This document shows positions 3,965 through 5,338 of a stretch of 5,338 nt of DNA, in pieces; positions within the stretch are counted from its first letter, which is position 1, and each line of letters starts with the position of its first letter. The notes below the pieces were generated by a model. That model made no database searches. It worked only from the letters and a program-made list of their open reading frames with translations, and was not told the origin of the DNA. Source of the DNA: Bacilli bacterium (GTDB lineage Bacteria; Bacillota_I; Bacilli_A; RF39; UBA660); assembly GCA_028685445.1 (NCBI GenBank), contig JAQUDY010000076.1, positions 1-5,338 of the forward strand. The letters run 5' to 3'. Both the position numbers and the translations under genes were made by a program.

Positions 3965-5338
3965 TTAATTCGATGTTTCACGTGAAACATCGAATTCACT
4001 ACTTTCTTCTGGATCAACTATACTTATTGTTGAAACTGATTGAGATTCTTTTAGATTGATTAACCTTGTTCCTTGAGTTACTCTTCCTAATTGTGGTATT
4101 TGTTCTACTGGTATTCTTATAATTGTCCCAAAGTCAGTAATTATCATCAAGTCTTTGTTTTCTTCAATCTTTTTAAAAGATGTAATAGAACCATTTTTTT
4201 CTGTAATGTTTAGTGCTTTTACTCCCTTGCTGCCTCTTTTTGTTTTTCTATATTCAGATACTAAGGTCTTTTTTCCAAAACCTTTTGATGTAATTATTAT
4301 TATATTATCATCGTCTGTGGTTACTTCAATACCAATACATTCTGCATTTGATAAATTTATACCTTTTACACCCCTAGCTGTTCTTCCCATAGGTCTTATT
4401 TCTGTTTCATAGAAAACAACCATTCGTCCATCGCTGGAAGCCATTAAAATGTTTGAATCTCCTGTAGTTTTTTTAACACCAATTAATTCATCGTCTTCTT
4501 TTAAATTAATACAGATTTTTCCTGTTACTCTGATGCTATCAAATTCTTCAATATGGGTTTTCTTCATTATTCCTTGTTTTGTTGCGAAAACAAAATATTT
4601 AAATTCGTTTTCGACTGATAAAGGAATAATTGAATTAACAAATTCTTCTTTTTCCAATTGTAATAGATTCACAATTGGTAATCCTTTTGCTTGTCTATTA
4701 TATTGAGGAATTTCGTATCCTTTCAATCTATACACTTTTCCTTTATTAGTAAAAAATAATATATAATCATGGGTAGATTGATTAATCAAGTGTTCAACAA
4801 AATCTTCTTCATTGGTTGACATAGCCTTTACACCTACACCGCCTCTGTTTTGGCTTCTATAGATTTCTGACGTAGTTCTTTTTATGTATCCTTTATTAGT
4901 TAATGTTATCATAATGTTTTCTTCTGGAATTAATGATTCATCTTCTATATATTCAATCGCTGTCATATCAATTTCTGTTCTTCGATCATCGGAATATTTA
5001 GATTTTATTTCTAATAACTCTTCTTTTATAATGTTTAAAACTTTTTCATCACTTGCTAAAATAGCTTTTAATTCAGCTATTTTTTCTAATAAACTAGCTA
5101 ATTCTTCTTCTATTTTTTCTTTTTCAAGACTAGTAAGTCTTCTTAATTTCATTTCTAAAATCGCTTCTGATTGAATTTCAGATAAACCAAACTTGCTCAT
5201 TAATCCCTGTTTTGCATCAACATCACGCTTAGATGCTCTAATTAGCTTAATGACTTCATCTAAATGATCTAACGCTATTTTTAATCCTTCTAATATATGA
5301 GCACTTTTTTCACATTTTTCTAGATCAAACCTTGTACG
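3965..5338 (-). CDS. gyrA: DNA gyrase subunit A, C-terminal 457 residues (5' part outside window)
   Basis: The frame is open to the right edge, so the N-terminal part, with the catalytic tyrosine, is missing. The visible part begins 'RTRFDLEKCEKSAHILEGLKIALDHLDEVIKLIRASK' and 'GLSEIQSEAILEMKLRRLTSLEKEKI', the end of the breakage-reunion domain with its coiled coil (about residues 60-115). The C-terminal beta-pinwheel that wraps DNA follows, with six blades starting near residues 142, 192, 248, 297, 346 and 397 ('IMITLTNKGYIKRT', 'YILFFTNKGKVYRLK' and so on). 'DDRRTEI' and 'FVEHLINQSTHDYILFFTNKGKVY' are closely gyrase-like rather than ParC-like. The GyrA box is unusual: QNRGGVG (163-169) instead of Q(R/K)RGG(R/K)G. 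With the roughly 370 missing residues the protein would be of normal length. The last residues, from SSEFDVSRETSN, are encoded by a 30-bp palindrome holding parS 5. Confidence 0.96.
   Translation of the reverse strand, partial: RTRFDLEKCEKSAHILEGLKIALDHLDEVIKLIRASKRDVDAKQGLMSKFGLSEIQSEAILEMKLRRLTSLEKEKIEEELASLLEKIAELKAILASDEKVLNIIKEELLEIKSKYSDDRRTEIDMTAIEYIEDESLIPEENIMITLTNKGYIKRTTSEIYRSQNRGGVGVKAMSTNEEDFVEHLINQSTHDYILFFTNKGKVYRLKGYEIPQYNRQAKGLPIVNLLQLEKEEFVNSIIPLSVENEFKYFVFATKQGIMKKTHIEEFDSIRVTGKICINLKEDDELIGVKKTTGDSNILMASSDGRMVVFYETEIRPMGRTARGVKGINLSNAECIGIEVTTDDDNIIIITSKGFGKKTLVSEYRKTKRGSKGVKALNITEKNGSITSFKKIEENKDLMIITDFGTIIRIPVEQIPQLGRVTQGTRLINLKESQSVSTISIVDPEESSEFDVSRETSN
3974..3989. promoter_or_regulatory. 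parS site 5, inside the end of gyrA
   Basis: Perfect TGTTTCACGTGAAACA at the centre of a perfect 30-bp palindrome (3967-3996), the longest dyad of the five sites. It lies within the last codons of gyrA and encodes D-V-S-R-E-T-S of the tail. It seems to mark the start of a third module, since the bases before it resemble those before parS 3. Confidence 0.93.

Noticed and set aside
3571..3989. CRISPR array
   Set aside because: The repeats are 16-bp palindromes with unequal, related spacers of about 50-105 bp and mixed with a second motif; this does not fit CRISPR geometry.
4155..5174. Three plus-strand open frames opposite gyrA (4155-4412, 4449-4706, 4884-5174)
   Set aside because: They are antisense shadows of the conserved gyrA frame, with no family resemblance.

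Overview
The window is strongly AT-rich (by eye about a quarter G+C, not computed), and every gene lies on the minus strand. It looks like the origin-proximal chromosome of a low-GC Bacillota. The right-to-left order gyrA – SRP RNA – tadA – dnaX – ybaB/ebfC – recR – bofA-like – holB is the classic Bacillus-type block beside dnaA/dnaN/gyrB, with extra genes lost. All six tryptophan codons I checked (in dnaX, tadA and the bofA-like gene) are TGG. The stops seen are TAA or TAG, so I see no sign of the TGA=Trp code of Mycoplasma/Spiroplasma. The very short SRP RNA, the shortened BofA-like protein and a delta' subunit without an obvious P-loop suggest a streamlined, deep-branching Bacilli/Erysipelotrichia-type lineage. 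That placement is inference.

Layout, right to left. The 3' part of gyrA (from 5338 to its stop at 3965) encodes the end of the breakage-reunion core and the whole C-terminal beta-pinwheel, and is followed by an intrinsic terminator. From about 3567 to 3996, covering the gap between gyrA and the SRP RNA gene and reaching into the last codons of gyrA, lie five perfect copies of the ParB centromere site parS (TGTTTCACGTGAAACA). Two copies of a palindrome matching the known Noc-binding site (core ATTTCCCGGGAAAT) are interleaved with them. The arrangement is a diverged tandem duplication of a parS–NBS–parS module of about 218 bp period plus one further parS. A third Noc-type palindrome lies inside dnaX. 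After the array come the SRP RNA gene with its own promoter, then tadA, dnaX, ybaB, recR, a 59-aa BofA-like gene and the start of holB, all closely packed and probably at least partly one operon.

The genes handle core information processing: DNA supercoiling (GyrA), clamp loading (DnaX, HolB), recombinational repair (RecR, with the nucleoid protein YbaB), tRNA wobble editing (TadA) and protein targeting (SRP RNA). The non-coding array is the most interesting part. It appears to be a compact loading centre for two related DNA-clamp proteins, ParB (chromosome segregation) and Noc (nucleoid occlusion), placed side by side near the origin.
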